From NCBI GenBank assembly GCA_020632575.1, contig JACKFH010000013.1:1-64000 (forward strand): a stretch of 64,000 nt of DNA, in the 5' to 3' direction. This stretch comes from Candidatus Omnitrophota bacterium (GTDB lineage Bacteria; Hinthialibacterota; Hinthialibacteria; OLB16). The notes beneath the pieces were generated by a model. That model saw nothing but the letters and a program-made list of their open reading frames with translations. It did no database searches and was not told the DNA's origin. The first letter of the stretch is position 1. Every line of letters begins with the position of its first letter. The position numbers were made by a program, and so were the translations under genes. Positions 1 through 8,357 of this stretch are shown piece by piece.

Positions 1-2039
1 ACCAAATCCCTCCACTGAAGCCTCGATTCCCGGTCCTCGGCTTCGAGGAGTTCGCGGGGGACGACGGTGAACTTTCGGGCTTTGAGTTCGTTCGATCGGG
101 AATCGGCCGCCGAAGACGAATCCCCTCTGGCGGGGTTTGGGTCACTCGAGGTTGAACGTAATACGGCGATTGGTGCATCCAAGGGCTCGTCGTCGCGCTC
201 CGGATCCCTCAAGACCTCGATGACCTTGGTCCCGGGAATTTGCCGCCATGTGAAACCCAACTGCGGAAGGGTCTCGTCAAGGAATTGAAAATAGGTCAGC
301 TCGGTTGACCGCAGGAATTCGATTTCATCTTTGGTCCCCTCACCCGCCTTAAACCGCACCCCGGAGATAGCGTCCATTGTCGAAAGAATATCCGAAATTC
401 GAGGGTGCCTTGCTTTCTCAACGACAAAGTTTTTTTCCCGCAGAATCTCCAACACTTCTTCCTCTAATTCGTTTTCTCTCGCACCCGCCAAGTATTCCCC
501 GATCTTCCGATGATTCTCGGGCGTGTCGATCACGCTGATCGTCCCCTCATCCAAATGGGGATACATGACCCGATGTTCGGCGGCGGCTTCTTCGATACTT
601 TGAACGCCATATAAAAGACTCCGGAGAACCTCCTTGGTGAAATTGACATGCTTCTTACGGTGGAGATGGTTGTTGGGATCGGAGTCATCCATGTACTTGT
701 CTGGGACGACTTGGTAGGTCTCCGCGATAAGGTTTCCGGATACGACTTTCTCCATGAGGGACGGGTCGTTGAGCAAGCGCTTCGTATGTTCCATCACATC
801 GGATGCGCCGACAACAACGAGAGACCCGGTGGTCGCGTCGTACGTCACTCTTGGAAATTCATCGCTCTTGGCACTTGAGGTTTGAGATTTACTCGACAAA
901 AGAAGTGATATAATTTCTGCGAGTTCTTGGCCATATTCTTCATCCACTCTGAAGTTTTCTGCCATCAGTTCTGCACTCTTCTCTTCGTCCTCCCGGTCCT
1001 CGGTTGCATCCACCTGTATCCAAGACGCGACTGAAATAAACACCACAACCGCCACGCCAAGAATCCAAGCGCGCGGAAGGTTAGACTTCTCAGGGGTCGG
1101 TCCCTCGATTAGGCGGAGGATTCTGGATTGGAGGTGGTTCTTGCCATCGGTCAGGTGGACTCCAGAGGGCTGAGGGGCAATCTGATTTTCGTTCCGCAGT
1201 TCGGCGGCTTCGACCAGGGTTTTCGCGTAGGAGAAACGTTCGGCGCCCATCGACACCACGTAATCGTCGCAACACCGTTCCCGTTCGATACGGACTCGGT
1301 GGGAGATCCACCAGACCGCTGGGTGAAAGAAGAGGAGGGCTTCGATCAGACGTTGGAAGAGGTTGACCCAGGGGTCGTACCGTTTGATATGCGCCAGCTC
1401 ATGCAGAAGAATCATCTCGACTTGGTTGGGGGTGAGGCCGTTCATCATGAAGAAGGGGAAAAGGATGGTCGGGCGGAGGATGCCGACCACAGTGGGGGTG
1501 GTGACCCGCTTGCAGTAGGCGAGGGCCGGGGCTTTCACGAGTCGGATTCGGTCCGTGAGGTCGTTGAGTGTTGCGAGGTGGATCGGATCAGTCGCGAGAG
1601 TCGAGCTCTGTCGGAGTTTCCACCCGCCGCCGAACGCGAAGGCAACCCGGCAGATCAGGATAAAGACGCCGGTCAGGTAGAGCAGGGCGAGGTGCGGGCA
1701 GTAGTCGCGCCAGGTGGCTGGCACGGCTGGGAGGGTTTCCTCCGTCATCATGACTGGTTCGATGGAGGCGGCCACCGGATGAACCGATTCGGTTAAGGGA
1801 GCGACCTCAAAGTCGGGTGTGTCAGGGTTTAACCAAACGAACGTCGCCACCGGCGCCAACGCCATCAGGAGGAAGGAGCCGAGGAAGAGGGCGTATCGGA
1901 TATGCGACGAGGCTCTTTTCAAGAGCAGCCCGAGGAGTTCGGCGACCGCTAGGATGAGAACGCCTTGCCAGAGGAAATGCGCAAAGGTTTCGATGAGTTG
2001 GACCGCGAGGGGCGTATTCAAGTGTTCGAGGAGATTCAT
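1..2039 (-). CDS. BlaR1-like M56 family zinc metallopeptidase with large C-terminal extension (partial)
   Basis: The frame starts at the ATG at 2039-2037 and stays open to position 1, so the C-terminus lies outside the window (at least 679 codons visible). The N-terminus reads MNLLEHLNTPLAVQLIETF and has the LWQG motif typical of M56 membrane peptidases. The zinc motif HELAH lies at residues 213-217. A further hydrophobic segment at nt 1021-1080 precedes an acidic linker and a long soluble region. In BlaR1/MecR1 systems such a protease senses a signal and relieves repression by the BlaI partner. Here the extension is not recognisably a penicillin-binding domain. It holds segments such as GSLVVVGASDVMEHTKRLL and ISVIDTPENHRKIGEYL, which resemble N-domain modules of secretins. 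The start overlaps the stop of the repressor gene by an ATGA junction, which indicates translational coupling. The signal sensed is unknown. Confidence 0.85.
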   Translation of the reverse strand, partial: MNLLEHLNTPLAVQLIETFAHFLWQGVLILAVAELLGLLLKRASSHIRYALFLGSFLLMALAPVATFVWLNPDTPDFEVAPLTESVHPVAASIEPVMMTEETLPAVPATWRDYCPHLALLYLTGVFILICRVAFAFGGGWKLRQSSTLATDPIHLATLNDLTDRIRLVKAPALAYCKRVTTPTVVGILRPTILFPFFMMNGLTPNQVEMILLHELAHIKRYDPWVNLFQRLIEALLFFHPAVWWISHRVRIERERCCDDYVVSMGAERFSYAKTLVEAAELRNENQIAPQPSGVHLTDGKNHLQSRILRLIEGPTPEKSNLPRAWILGVAVVVFISVASWIQVDATEDREDEEKSAELMAENFRVDEEYGQELAEIISLLLSSKSQTSSAKSDEFPRVTYDATTGSLVVVGASDVMEHTKRLLNDPSLMEKVVSGNLIAETYQVVPDKYMDDSDPNNHLHRKKHVNFTKEVLRSLLYGVQSIEEAAAEHRVMYPHLDEGTISVIDTPENHRKIGEYLAGARENELEEEVLEILREKNFVVEKARHPRISDILSTMDAISGVRFKAGEGTKDEIEFLRSTELTYFQFLDETLPQLGFTWRQIPGTKVIEVLRDPERDDEPLDAPIAVLRSTSSDPNPARGDSSSAADSRSNELKARKFTVVPRELLEAEDRESRLQWRDL

Positions 2040-2428
2040 TGGCGTTCCTCCCTCGATTTTTGGTCGATCAGTTTTCGCAGCGCGTCCAGCTCATCGCCGG
2101 AGATTTTTTCTTTTTCGAGCAGGTTCAGTAGGAGAGCCGAGGCGGAACCCTCGAAGGCGCGGTCGACCATGTCGGAGACCATCTTCCGTTTGGTCGAGGA
2201 TTCCTCGATCTTCGTGCGGTAGACATACCCCATGCCCTCCTTCTTGCGGGCGAGGTAACCCTTCTTGGTCATGATGGTCATCGTGGTCATCACCGAGGTG
2301 TGCGCGAGTTCGCGGAATTCGACGAGCGCCTCGCGCACCTCGCGGACTGTGGAGGGGCCGCGACTCCAGAGAATTTTCAGGATCTCGAATTCGAGTTCGG
2401 TCGGGTGTGGGGATGGGTTTCTGGCCAT
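2036..2428 (-). CDS. BlaI/MecI/CopY family transcriptional repressor
   Basis: This 130-residue protein has the winged-helix signature of the BlaI/MecI family: ELEFEILKILWSRGPSTVRE near the N-terminus, the MTIMTKKGYLARKKEG region, and a C-terminal dimerisation part (LLNLLEKEKISGDELDALRK). Family members repress their own operon and are inactivated when the neighbouring M56 protease is triggered. I prefer the ATG at 2428, which has an AAGAG Shine-Dalgarno-like sequence upstream. A GTG at 2437 is a possible earlier start that would add three residues. The gene is first in an operon with the M56 peptidase, and its promoter carries two palindromes that fit BlaI operators. Confidence 0.93.
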   Translation of the reverse strand: MARNPSPHPTELEFEILKILWSRGPSTVREVREALVEFRELAHTSVMTTMTIMTKKGYLARKKEGMGYVYRTKIEESSTKRKMVSDMVDRAFEGSASALLLNLLEKEKISGDELDALRKLIDQKSREERQ

Positions 2429-2444
2429 GGCGCTCACTCTTGAT

Positions 2445-2460
2445 TACTAATTGATTAGTA
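2445..2460. promoter_or_regulatory. BlaI-type operator 1 (palindrome at the repressor transcription start)
   Basis: TACTAAT and ATTAGTA form perfect 7-bp arms around a 2-bp centre. The site lies just downstream of the predicted -10 box and directly upstream of the repressor start codon, where binding would block transcription. BlaI-family operators are typically TACTA-type palindromes of this size. The assignment to this repressor is inference from sequence and position. Confidence 0.8.
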
Positions 2461-2461
2461 G

Positions 2462-2490
2462 ACTCTACGCCCGATCGAGTTGGGGGTCAA
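2462..2490 (-). promoter_or_regulatory. Sigma-70-type promoter of the BlaI-M56 operon
   Basis: Reading the minus strand, TTGACC (2490-2485) and TAGAGT (2467-2462) are separated by 17 bp. The expected start is near 2455, inside operator 1. Operator 2 sits just upstream of the -35 box, so the promoter is bracketed by the two palindromes. Confidence 0.7.
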
Positions 2491-2495
2491 GCACT

Positions 2496-2517
2496 ATTTA
2501 CTAATTGATTAGTAAAT
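2496..2517. promoter_or_regulatory. BlaI-type operator 2 (longer copy of the same palindrome)
   Basis: ATTTACTAAT and ATTAGTAAAT are perfect 10-bp arms around the same TG centre as operator 1. The two centres are 54 bp apart, about five helical turns. The site lies between the repressor operon and the divergent cupin gene, so one bound repressor could act on both directions. Confidence 0.8.
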
Positions 2518-2648
2518 CGAGTCGGCCCAAGGGTTTAACGAGAGATTCCAGCAGGGTTAGCGAAGACTGCATACATCTTCTCCGAGTGGACAGACCCGGT
2601 AATCGGCGCCAGACTTTTCCATCTCCAGATCGGAGGAACGATTTCTCC

Positions 2649-3125
2649 ATGACACTACCCATATCCAAAAGTCCGAAGATCCTTCACAAAGGGGAGGGTC
2701 GTTATGTCGCCATCGGCGACAAGTCGAGCTGCACCTTTAAGGTGGTTGGCGAGGAGACGAGTGGACAATTCGGGTTGTTCGAGTTCGCCATGGAGCCGGG
2801 AGCCGGAGGCGCCAAGCCTCACACGCATCATCGGATGACCGAGATATTTTATATCCTCGAGGGAGAGGTGGAACTCCTGGCGGGCGATCGCAAAGTGACC
2901 GGTCGGCCCGGGACTCTTCTTCTGGTCCCGCCCGACCAGGTTCATGGGTTCGTCAATTCCTCGACGGTTCGGTCGGTGATGTTGGTGATGTTTTGCCCAG
3001 CAGATCGTCGGGAGGGGTACTTCGAGGGTTTGGCCGAACTCACCAAAGATGGACGAAAGCCCAGCCGCGAGGAACTCCTCGATCTCATGCGTCGCTACGA
3101 TCAGGAGCCGGTGGATGAACCCTGA
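2649..3125 (+). CDS. Cupin domain protein
   Basis: This 158-residue single-domain cupin has the two conserved motifs. Motif 1 contains H58, H60 and E65 (PHTHHRMTE) and motif 2 contains H99 (PPDQVHGF), which together usually bind one divalent metal ion. There is no signal peptide, so it should be cytoplasmic. I chose the ATG at 2649 because a GGAGGAA sequence lies upstream and the fold begins soon after. Further in-frame codons run back to 2505, but that region overlaps operator 2. Many such small cupins bind or isomerise sugars or act as dioxygenases; the substrate here cannot be told. The gene is divergent from the BlaI-type repressor and may share its control. Confidence 0.85.
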   Translation: MTLPISKSPKILHKGEGRYVAIGDKSSCTFKVVGEETSGQFGLFEFAMEPGAGGAKPHTHHRMTEIFYILEGEVELLAGDRKVTGRPGTLLLVPPDQVHGFVNSSTVRSVMLVMFCPADRREGYFEGLAELTKDGRKPSREELLDLMRRYDQEPVDEP

Positions 3126-3237
3126 GAGAGGAGAGCCGACGCGAGTGGACACCACCTCCCATCGGTGCGAAACTTGCCCTCCTTGAGTTGATAGAATGAT
3201 TCAGTGATCCGATGGAATTTTGAAAGGAAACAATCCC

Positions 3238-3900
3238 ATGATGAAAAACACATCGATGTTGACCGCTCTCGCCGTTTTTGCGGCGGGGATTTCTTTTTGT
3301 GTCGCCGCCGAGGAGGGATGGGTCTCCCTTTTCGATGGCAAGAACCTGGATGGTTGGACCCAGAAGAACGGAACCGCCACTTACCGGGTCGAGGATGGAA
3401 CGATTGTCGGTAAGACCACCCCCGGAAGCCCAAACTCGTTCCTGTGCACCGATAAGGAATACGGAGATTTTGAATTGATGTTCGAGGTGAAGGTCGCCGA
3501 TGAACTCAATTCCGGTGTTCAGATCCGTTCGCAAACCAAGGACGGTACCAATGAGGGTCGTGTGAATGGTCCGCAAGTCGAAATCGAGGCGAGCGGCCCA
3601 AATGGCGCCGAGTCGGGTTACATCTACGGCGAGGCCTGCGGGGGATGGATGACCCCTGAGGACAAACTGATCCCTCACAAGCACTTCAAGGACGGTGAGT
3701 GGAACAAGTACCGGGTCTTGGCGGTTGGTCCCAATATCCAAACCTGGATCAATGGCGCGCAGATTTCCGACCTGACCGACGAGGAGAAATTCGAAACTCA
3801 TCCCAAAGGTTTTATCGGCCTCCAGGTTCATGCGGTCGGGGAGGGCAAGGGCCCTTATGAGGTGGCCTGGAAGAATCTCAAGATTCGAGAGATCGAATAG
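3238..3900 (+). CDS. Secreted DUF1080 (3-keto-disaccharide hydrolase-like) protein
   Basis: The 220-residue product starts with a signal peptide (basic MMKN, hydrophobic stretch, AxA-type end near residue 24). A single DUF1080/LamG-like domain follows. The family hallmark VSLFDGKNLDGW comes right after the leader, and SGVQIRSQ and the late FIGLQVHAVG stretch are also typical. DUF1080 proteins are beta-sandwich proteins of the cell envelope; characterised relatives hydrolyse 3-keto-glucosides. The ATG at 3238 is preceded by AAAGGAAA at good spacing, and the next ATG at 3241 is equally possible. The length is normal for a single-domain member. Confidence 0.88.
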   Translation: MMKNTSMLTALAVFAAGISFCVAAEEGWVSLFDGKNLDGWTQKNGTATYRVEDGTIVGKTTPGSPNSFLCTDKEYGDFELMFEVKVADELNSGVQIRSQTKDGTNEGRVNGPQVEIEASGPNGAESGYIYGEACGGWMTPEDKLIPHKHFKDGEWNKYRVLAVGPNIQTWINGAQISDLTDEEKFETHPKGFIGLQVHAVGEGKGPYEVAWKNLKIREIE

Positions 3901-3923
3901 ACTCAAACTAGCTTTTATCGATC

Positions 3924-3953
3924 CCCCCGTCGGGTTCTTCAAACCGGCGGGGG
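3924..3953. terminator. Hairpin between convergent genes, probable terminator
   Basis: CCCCCGTCGG and CCGGCGGGGG pair over 10 bp with one G-T wobble, leaving a 10-nt loop. The hairpin lies between the convergent DUF1080 and glycosyltransferase genes. No clear T tract follows, so its efficiency as an intrinsic terminator is uncertain. Confidence 0.55.
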
Positions 3954-3971
3954 CGACTCATCTTCTCCCCC

Positions 3972-4880
3972 TCACCACTTTTCGAACAGACCGCCTAGAA
4001 ATCCTCTGACGAAACCTTGGGTTCTCACCATAGCTCGACGAGTATTTCTCATGTGCCGGGTCACCACCAGATGGTAGGGGATCTCAATAAGCCGCCGTCC
4101 CAGCTCCAGTAGAGCCCCAAGGGGGGCGATGGGATCCGCCGACCGAATCTGTTTGGCGATTGCGGCCGCGCGGCCGGTGTAATAACCGCGTTCGGTTCTC
4201 AGGTAATCCTCCTCGGGGAGCCATCTCTTATGGTGAGTAATCGCATTGGAAGCGTATTGGATTTCGTAACCCGCTCTTAGCACCCGGTAGGTCAGGTCAT
4301 AGTCCTCGGCCCCTGGATAGACCCCGCCGACTCCGAGTTTCGGGTGAAAAGGTCCGACACGGTCGAAGCAGTCCCTTGAAATCGAGGAGTTCCCTCCTCC
4401 TCCCGCTGAATTGGCGATCAGTCCAAAGCGCGATCGGAACCGCTGAGGTGTGGGAAGGTCCTTGATCGAGACTCGGATGCGCTTGGCTCCATCCGGTTTG
4501 TAGTAAGCGCGAGTCTGTCCGAAAACCATCCCAAGTTTTGGATCTTTCTTGTACTCCTCGACCAGACGCTCCGCCCACTCATGAGTCACCAGGACGTCAT
4601 CGTCGACAAAGGCGATCCATTCTCCCTCGGATTTTGACACGCCCAGGTTGCGAGCATTGGACAACCCGGCCTGATCGGTCGGGACATAAACGATTTTGTT
4701 CCCGTCTTCCGCATGGTCTCGGATGACGCATTCGACACACTCCTTGGTTCCCGAATCCGTGCTCTGGTCGACCACCACCAGTTCGAGCGGACGATAGGAC
4801 TGTTGGAGGATCATCAAAAGGCACTCGGAGATGTCGCCACGGTTGCGGGTGGGCACCACCACACTGAACAGGTTTTCCAT
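3972..4880 (-). CDS. Family 2 glycosyltransferase
   Basis: This 302-residue GT-A protein opens with FSVVVPTRNRGD, the usual nucleotide-sugar binding start of GT2 enzymes. It continues with GLSNARNLGVSKSEGEWIAF and the metal-binding DDD of VDDDV near residue 94. A later GAEDYDLTYRVLRAGY segment matches the ED catalytic region. It would transfer a sugar from an NDP-donor to a cell-surface glycan. The start overlaps the stop of the upstream glycosyltransferase by one base (TGATG), so the two are translationally coupled. Donor and acceptor cannot be inferred. Confidence 0.9.
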   Translation of the reverse strand: MENLFSVVVPTRNRGDISECLLMILQQSYRPLELVVVDQSTDSGTKECVECVIRDHAEDGNKIVYVPTDQAGLSNARNLGVSKSEGEWIAFVDDDVLVTHEWAERLVEEYKKDPKLGMVFGQTRAYYKPDGAKRIRVSIKDLPTPQRFRSRFGLIANSAGGGGNSSISRDCFDRVGPFHPKLGVGGVYPGAEDYDLTYRVLRAGYEIQYASNAITHHKRWLPEEDYLRTERGYYTGRAAAIAKQIRSADPIAPLGALLELGRRLIEIPYHLVVTRHMRNTRRAMVRTQGFVRGFLGGLFEKW

Positions 4881-6112
4881 CAGGATCGATTCACTCCAAC
4901 CATCCGCTCGTAATAATCCACAGTCCTCTCCAAAATCGTATCCAGAGAATACTCACTCACGGCTCGACTCCGCGCCTTCTCGCCCAACTCCTTTAACCGA
5001 TCGGGAGCCTGCAATAAACCTATCAGACATTCGGCCAGGCGATTCGAGTCACCCGGCGGAAACAGGCTCCCGCATTTCCCGCCATCCAGCATCTCACGGA
5101 TGCCCCCCGTGTCGCTCCCCACAATCGCCGAGCCACACGACATTGCCTCAAGACAGGTGTTCGGGAAATTATCGAAGAGTGAGGGAATGACAAAGAGTGT
5201 CGCTTGCCTGTACTCATCGATCAAGCGGTCATGAGGAATCGCCCCAACCATCTCGACAGAGGCGTGCAGTTCCTTTGGAAGGCCCTCGAAGAGTTGCTCT
5301 TGAAACGACCCTCCTCCTTCCCCTGTCGGGGTGTCCGATCCGATGAAGCGAAACCTCGCCCGGGGGAACGATTCCAGAACGGAAGGGATCGCCTCGAACA
5401 AAACATCGGTCCCTTTGTTCTTCTCCAACCGTCCGACATAGAGAACAGTCGGTCGATCAAGTTCGAGGTCGTTCGCACCTGGAGAGAATTGGTCAGTATC
5501 GATCGGATAAGGGATGATCTCGATCCGGTCCAACCGAAGGCCCCAACGCCGGGCCATTTCCTCGGCCAGGTGACGGCTTGGTGAGGAGACAAAATCCGCC
5601 TTGAGAGTCTGTTCCTTTTCCCATTCCGCGAGGCAATCGAACGCGCGGTCCTTCTTCATCCGGTTCACCTCGCGAATGATTTCCATGGGCCCATGGAGTT
5701 TGATCACGGTGGGGACGCGGTCCTTCGAGTGTCGCAAATACCAGAGGAGTTCGGCCTCCCATTCCGCCGATTCCACCAGGTCGATCTCCCGGTGATCGTT
5801 CAACTCCTCGATCTTCTCGCCGATCCTCCGACTCGCCCACAGTCGATTCACAAACCGCCCCGTAACCTTGCGAATTCCATGCCCCACGACTTTCCAGGTT
5901 CTGTTCCAAAAGGGGCTTGCCGAGAGCGGCGCTAGTCGATGAACGACCACGCCGTGATCGTCCTCAACACGATCCGCCCCCGATTCGGCGCGAGCGATCA
6001 CATGAACGGTATGACCCTCCCGAACGAGTCCACGCGCGAGGGTGGCGATGTAGGTGCAAATGCCTCCCCCGCCCACTGGAGGATAGTGACGATGGACAAA
6101 ACAAATCTTCAT
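4880..6112 (-). CDS. Family 4 (GT-B) glycosyltransferase
   Basis: The 410-residue protein begins MKICFVHRHYPPVGGGGICTY, the glycine-rich start of GT-B glycosyltransferases. It has the C-terminal donor-binding domain VLYVGRLEKNKGTDVLFEAI and the motif FDNFPNTCLEAMSCGSAIVG, which carries the family's E-x7-E-like acidic residues. It probably works on an exopolysaccharide or lipid-linked oligosaccharide. It is the first gene of a two-gene operon with the GT2 enzyme. An AAGG sequence precedes the start codon. It diverges from the MptE-like gene to its right. Confidence 0.93.
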   Translation of the reverse strand: MKICFVHRHYPPVGGGGICTYIATLARGLVREGHTVHVIARAESGADRVEDDHGVVVHRLAPLSASPFWNRTWKVVGHGIRKVTGRFVNRLWASRRIGEKIEELNDHREIDLVESAEWEAELLWYLRHSKDRVPTVIKLHGPMEIIREVNRMKKDRAFDCLAEWEKEQTLKADFVSSPSRHLAEEMARRWGLRLDRIEIIPYPIDTDQFSPGANDLELDRPTVLYVGRLEKNKGTDVLFEAIPSVLESFPRARFRFIGSDTPTGEGGGSFQEQLFEGLPKELHASVEMVGAIPHDRLIDEYRQATLFVIPSLFDNFPNTCLEAMSCGSAIVGSDTGGIREMLDGGKCGSLFPPGDSNRLAECLIGLLQAPDRLKELGEKARSRAVSEYSLDTILERTVDYYERMVGVNRS

Positions 6113-6264
6113 TCCAAAGCCTTCGCTTGAAGATCAAGAACGACCCTTAACCCCAGGGCAGCCAGGGAAGGTCCCGTTCTAGGGAGAGAATAGAGGGACT
6201 TTTTCCCACTTCCCAGAGGGTCTCCGCTTGATTCCACCGAAAATTCCAGGGAACCTTCTTACCC

Positions 6265-7476
6265 ATGAGCGAAACGCCGCAAAGGTTCCTGTACATTCCC
6301 AAGGACCCCTACCTCGCCGAACGTTGGTTGGGCGAATGGGGAATCGATCGAGAGGTGTTGGCCTATACCGAGGACCACTCTGTGGAATTCCGAGAGGGAT
6401 TGAGCCAGCGATTCCCTAGCTTGACTTGGGTGGAGGGTCTTCAATCTCCGAATTCCGAGACTGTCTTGGTCCTGCCGGTTCAGGCCGAATCCAAAGCCCT
6501 CGAGTACTACCCCAATCTGTTTCGCCCGGATTGGACTCCTTACTATTTGCTCGTTCGACAACTCTGGATGGATGGCTTTCGAGAGTTCGAATTCTACTCC
6601 TTGGCCGGATCCAAGAGAGTTTCGATCCCTTACCTCCTCGACCATTTTGCGGACCTTCATCGTGGCAAGCGTTGTTTCGTTGTGGGAAATGGCCCTAGTC
6701 TCAACCAGTTAGATATGACCCTCCTGAAGGATGAGGTTACCCTTGGGTCGAACCGTTGCTATCTCGGATTCAAGAATTGGGGGTTCCCTTTCAGTTATTG
6801 GGGGATCGGGGACTGGTTGCAGATGGAGGAGTATGGACCCGAATATGAACGGAACCTCCCCTCCGAGATCCCCAAATTCTTTTCGATGGAATACCTCCCC
6901 CTGCTCCATTTCGACAATTCGTGTCCGCTCAACCTCGACAACCGGTTCGTGGTGGAGCCCCGATTCTCCTCATCCCCGGATTGTCTCTATCTCGGTAGCA
7001 CGGTCACCTATCTCCTGCTCCAGATCGCAGCGACGATGGGCTGCGACCCCATCATATTGATCGGAGTCGATCACCGGTTTGAGTTCAAAAAGGGGGTGAA
7101 CGATTCCCTATCCCCCTTCCAGGTCTGGAAAGTGGGCGCTCGCAAGAAGCTCTTTCAGTCAATTGAGGGGACCGCGATTCATCGATTTCTCCGGACTTAT
7201 CGAGAGGTGAAGAAACAGATGAAGAAAGAACGGGGGGAATCGCTGGAACGAACCGACTTTTGGGTGGCTTCCGATGCGACGAATCCCACTCACTTCGATC
7301 CGCGTTACGTGTCGGGCGAGGCCAAAAGGTTTTCGATGCCCTCCCCGGAAATCTCCGAAAAGCAGTTCGATTGCGCGCATCGATGGGCAACTGACAATGA
7401 CCGAAAGATCCTTAACGCCACTCCCGGGACCGCCCTCGAATCGTTTCCTAAAATCGATTTCGAAAGTCTTTTTTAG
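6265..7476 (+). CDS. DUF115/MptE-like protein with Cst-I-type fold motif
   Basis: The core of this 403-residue protein (about residues 125-275) carries KRCFVVGNGPSLNQLDMTLL and a later GSTVTYLLLQIAATMGCDPI-ILIGVDH segment. The GNGPSL motif and the second block define the DUF115 family, which contains archaeal MptE pterin kinases and many proteins in surface glycan clusters. The same GNGPSL start occurs in Cst-I sialyltransferases. Its position beside two glycosyltransferases favours a glycan role over pterin synthesis. The N-terminal 120 residues are not recognised. The product looks cytoplasmic. The start has only a weak, distant AGGGAA upstream. Confidence 0.7.
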   Translation: MSETPQRFLYIPKDPYLAERWLGEWGIDREVLAYTEDHSVEFREGLSQRFPSLTWVEGLQSPNSETVLVLPVQAESKALEYYPNLFRPDWTPYYLLVRQLWMDGFREFEFYSLAGSKRVSIPYLLDHFADLHRGKRCFVVGNGPSLNQLDMTLLKDEVTLGSNRCYLGFKNWGFPFSYWGIGDWLQMEEYGPEYERNLPSEIPKFFSMEYLPLLHFDNSCPLNLDNRFVVEPRFSSSPDCLYLGSTVTYLLLQIAATMGCDPIILIGVDHRFEFKKGVNDSLSPFQVWKVGARKKLFQSIEGTAIHRFLRTYREVKKQMKKERGESLERTDFWVASDATNPTHFDPRYVSGEAKRFSMPSPEISEKQFDCAHRWATDNDRKILNATPGTALESFPKIDFESLF

Positions 7477-7485
7477 GTTGACCAA

Positions 7486-8277
7486 TTAACTTCCGCACCC
7501 GCCACAGCCTCCCCCGCCGCATCCACTACACCCGCTTCCACCGCATCCACTGTCGCTCGAACAACCGCTGAACCAACTGCATCCGGTCGCCGCACAGGAA
7601 CTGCATCCGCCATCCCCTCCCTTTCCGCCTCCACCGCCGGAGTTGCGAAAGACATAGAAGATGAGCGAAACAATCACGATCAGGATCAAGAACACAAAGT
7701 AGTCGCTGTTAACGATGGCGTCATTGAGAGAGGCGCAACCTCCGATTCCCATCAGGGCAACCATGATCGCCAAGCCGCGAGATGAAAAACTCATATTGGG
7801 TTTACGAACCACCCAGTGGGTCCGGTTTGAGACCTGACGAATCAGGCTGCTTTTCGAAAATCTCATCTCGGCGGGAGGCCAAAGATCAGCTGGCGGTTCC
7901 TGTCCGAAATATTGGCGGTAACTCTCGAGTGTTTGGTTGTACCACTTATCGAATTTCTCCCCCTCCTGTTTGCCCCCCTTGGTGGGGTTGTGGTGAAAGG
8001 GACGACCCAAAACGACGCCGCAAAAGTCCTCCCAATAAGATTTCGTGTAGGTAAGATGGAGATGCCAGACCTGATCGACCTCAATCGAGGGAGTCACCGG
8101 ATGCCCGGAGATCACCGCCAGGTAGACGAACTTCTTGTATTCCTCGATGGCGCGCAATGCGAAGAGGTGGGTCCATTCATTTTCTCTAGCCAACCGTTTT
8201 GAGAAAGTCAGAGATGATTCAGGGTCGTCAATTTCAAATTCTTGGATCTTCGCCCAGAGGTCGTTTGTATTTCCCAT
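7486..8277 (-). CDS. GRDP-like (DUF1399) protein with membrane anchor and Gly/Cys-rich tail
   Basis: The 263-residue product has three parts. Residues 1-130 contain the motif PSIEVDQVWHLHLTYTKSYW, typical of glycine-rich domain-containing proteins (GRDP/DUF1399), with a His-Asp-His set that may bind metal. Two hydrophobic segments follow at about residues 165-180 and 190-212. The last 50 residues are almost only Gly, Cys and Ser (GCSSC, GCSGCGGGGCGGCGS), with roughly a dozen cysteines. I chose the ATG at 8277 because GGGGGAAG precedes it; a TTG at 8310 or an ATG at 8304 would extend it. Similar TIGR04222-type membrane proteins end in comparable tails. The function is unknown. Confidence 0.75.
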   Translation of the reverse strand: MGNTNDLWAKIQEFEIDDPESSLTFSKRLARENEWTHLFALRAIEEYKKFVYLAVISGHPVTPSIEVDQVWHLHLTYTKSYWEDFCGVVLGRPFHHNPTKGGKQEGEKFDKWYNQTLESYRQYFGQEPPADLWPPAEMRFSKSSLIRQVSNRTHWVVRKPNMSFSSRGLAIMVALMGIGGCASLNDAIVNSDYFVFLILIVIVSLIFYVFRNSGGGGGKGGDGGCSSCAATGCSWFSGCSSDSGCGGSGCSGCGGGGCGGCGS

Positions 8278-8357
8278 CTTGCGATCTTCCCCCTGACTCG
8301 TCATGCCCAATCCCTGACCTCGCTAGGAGGGGGAGGGTCTTCCGACAAGATCTGGAT

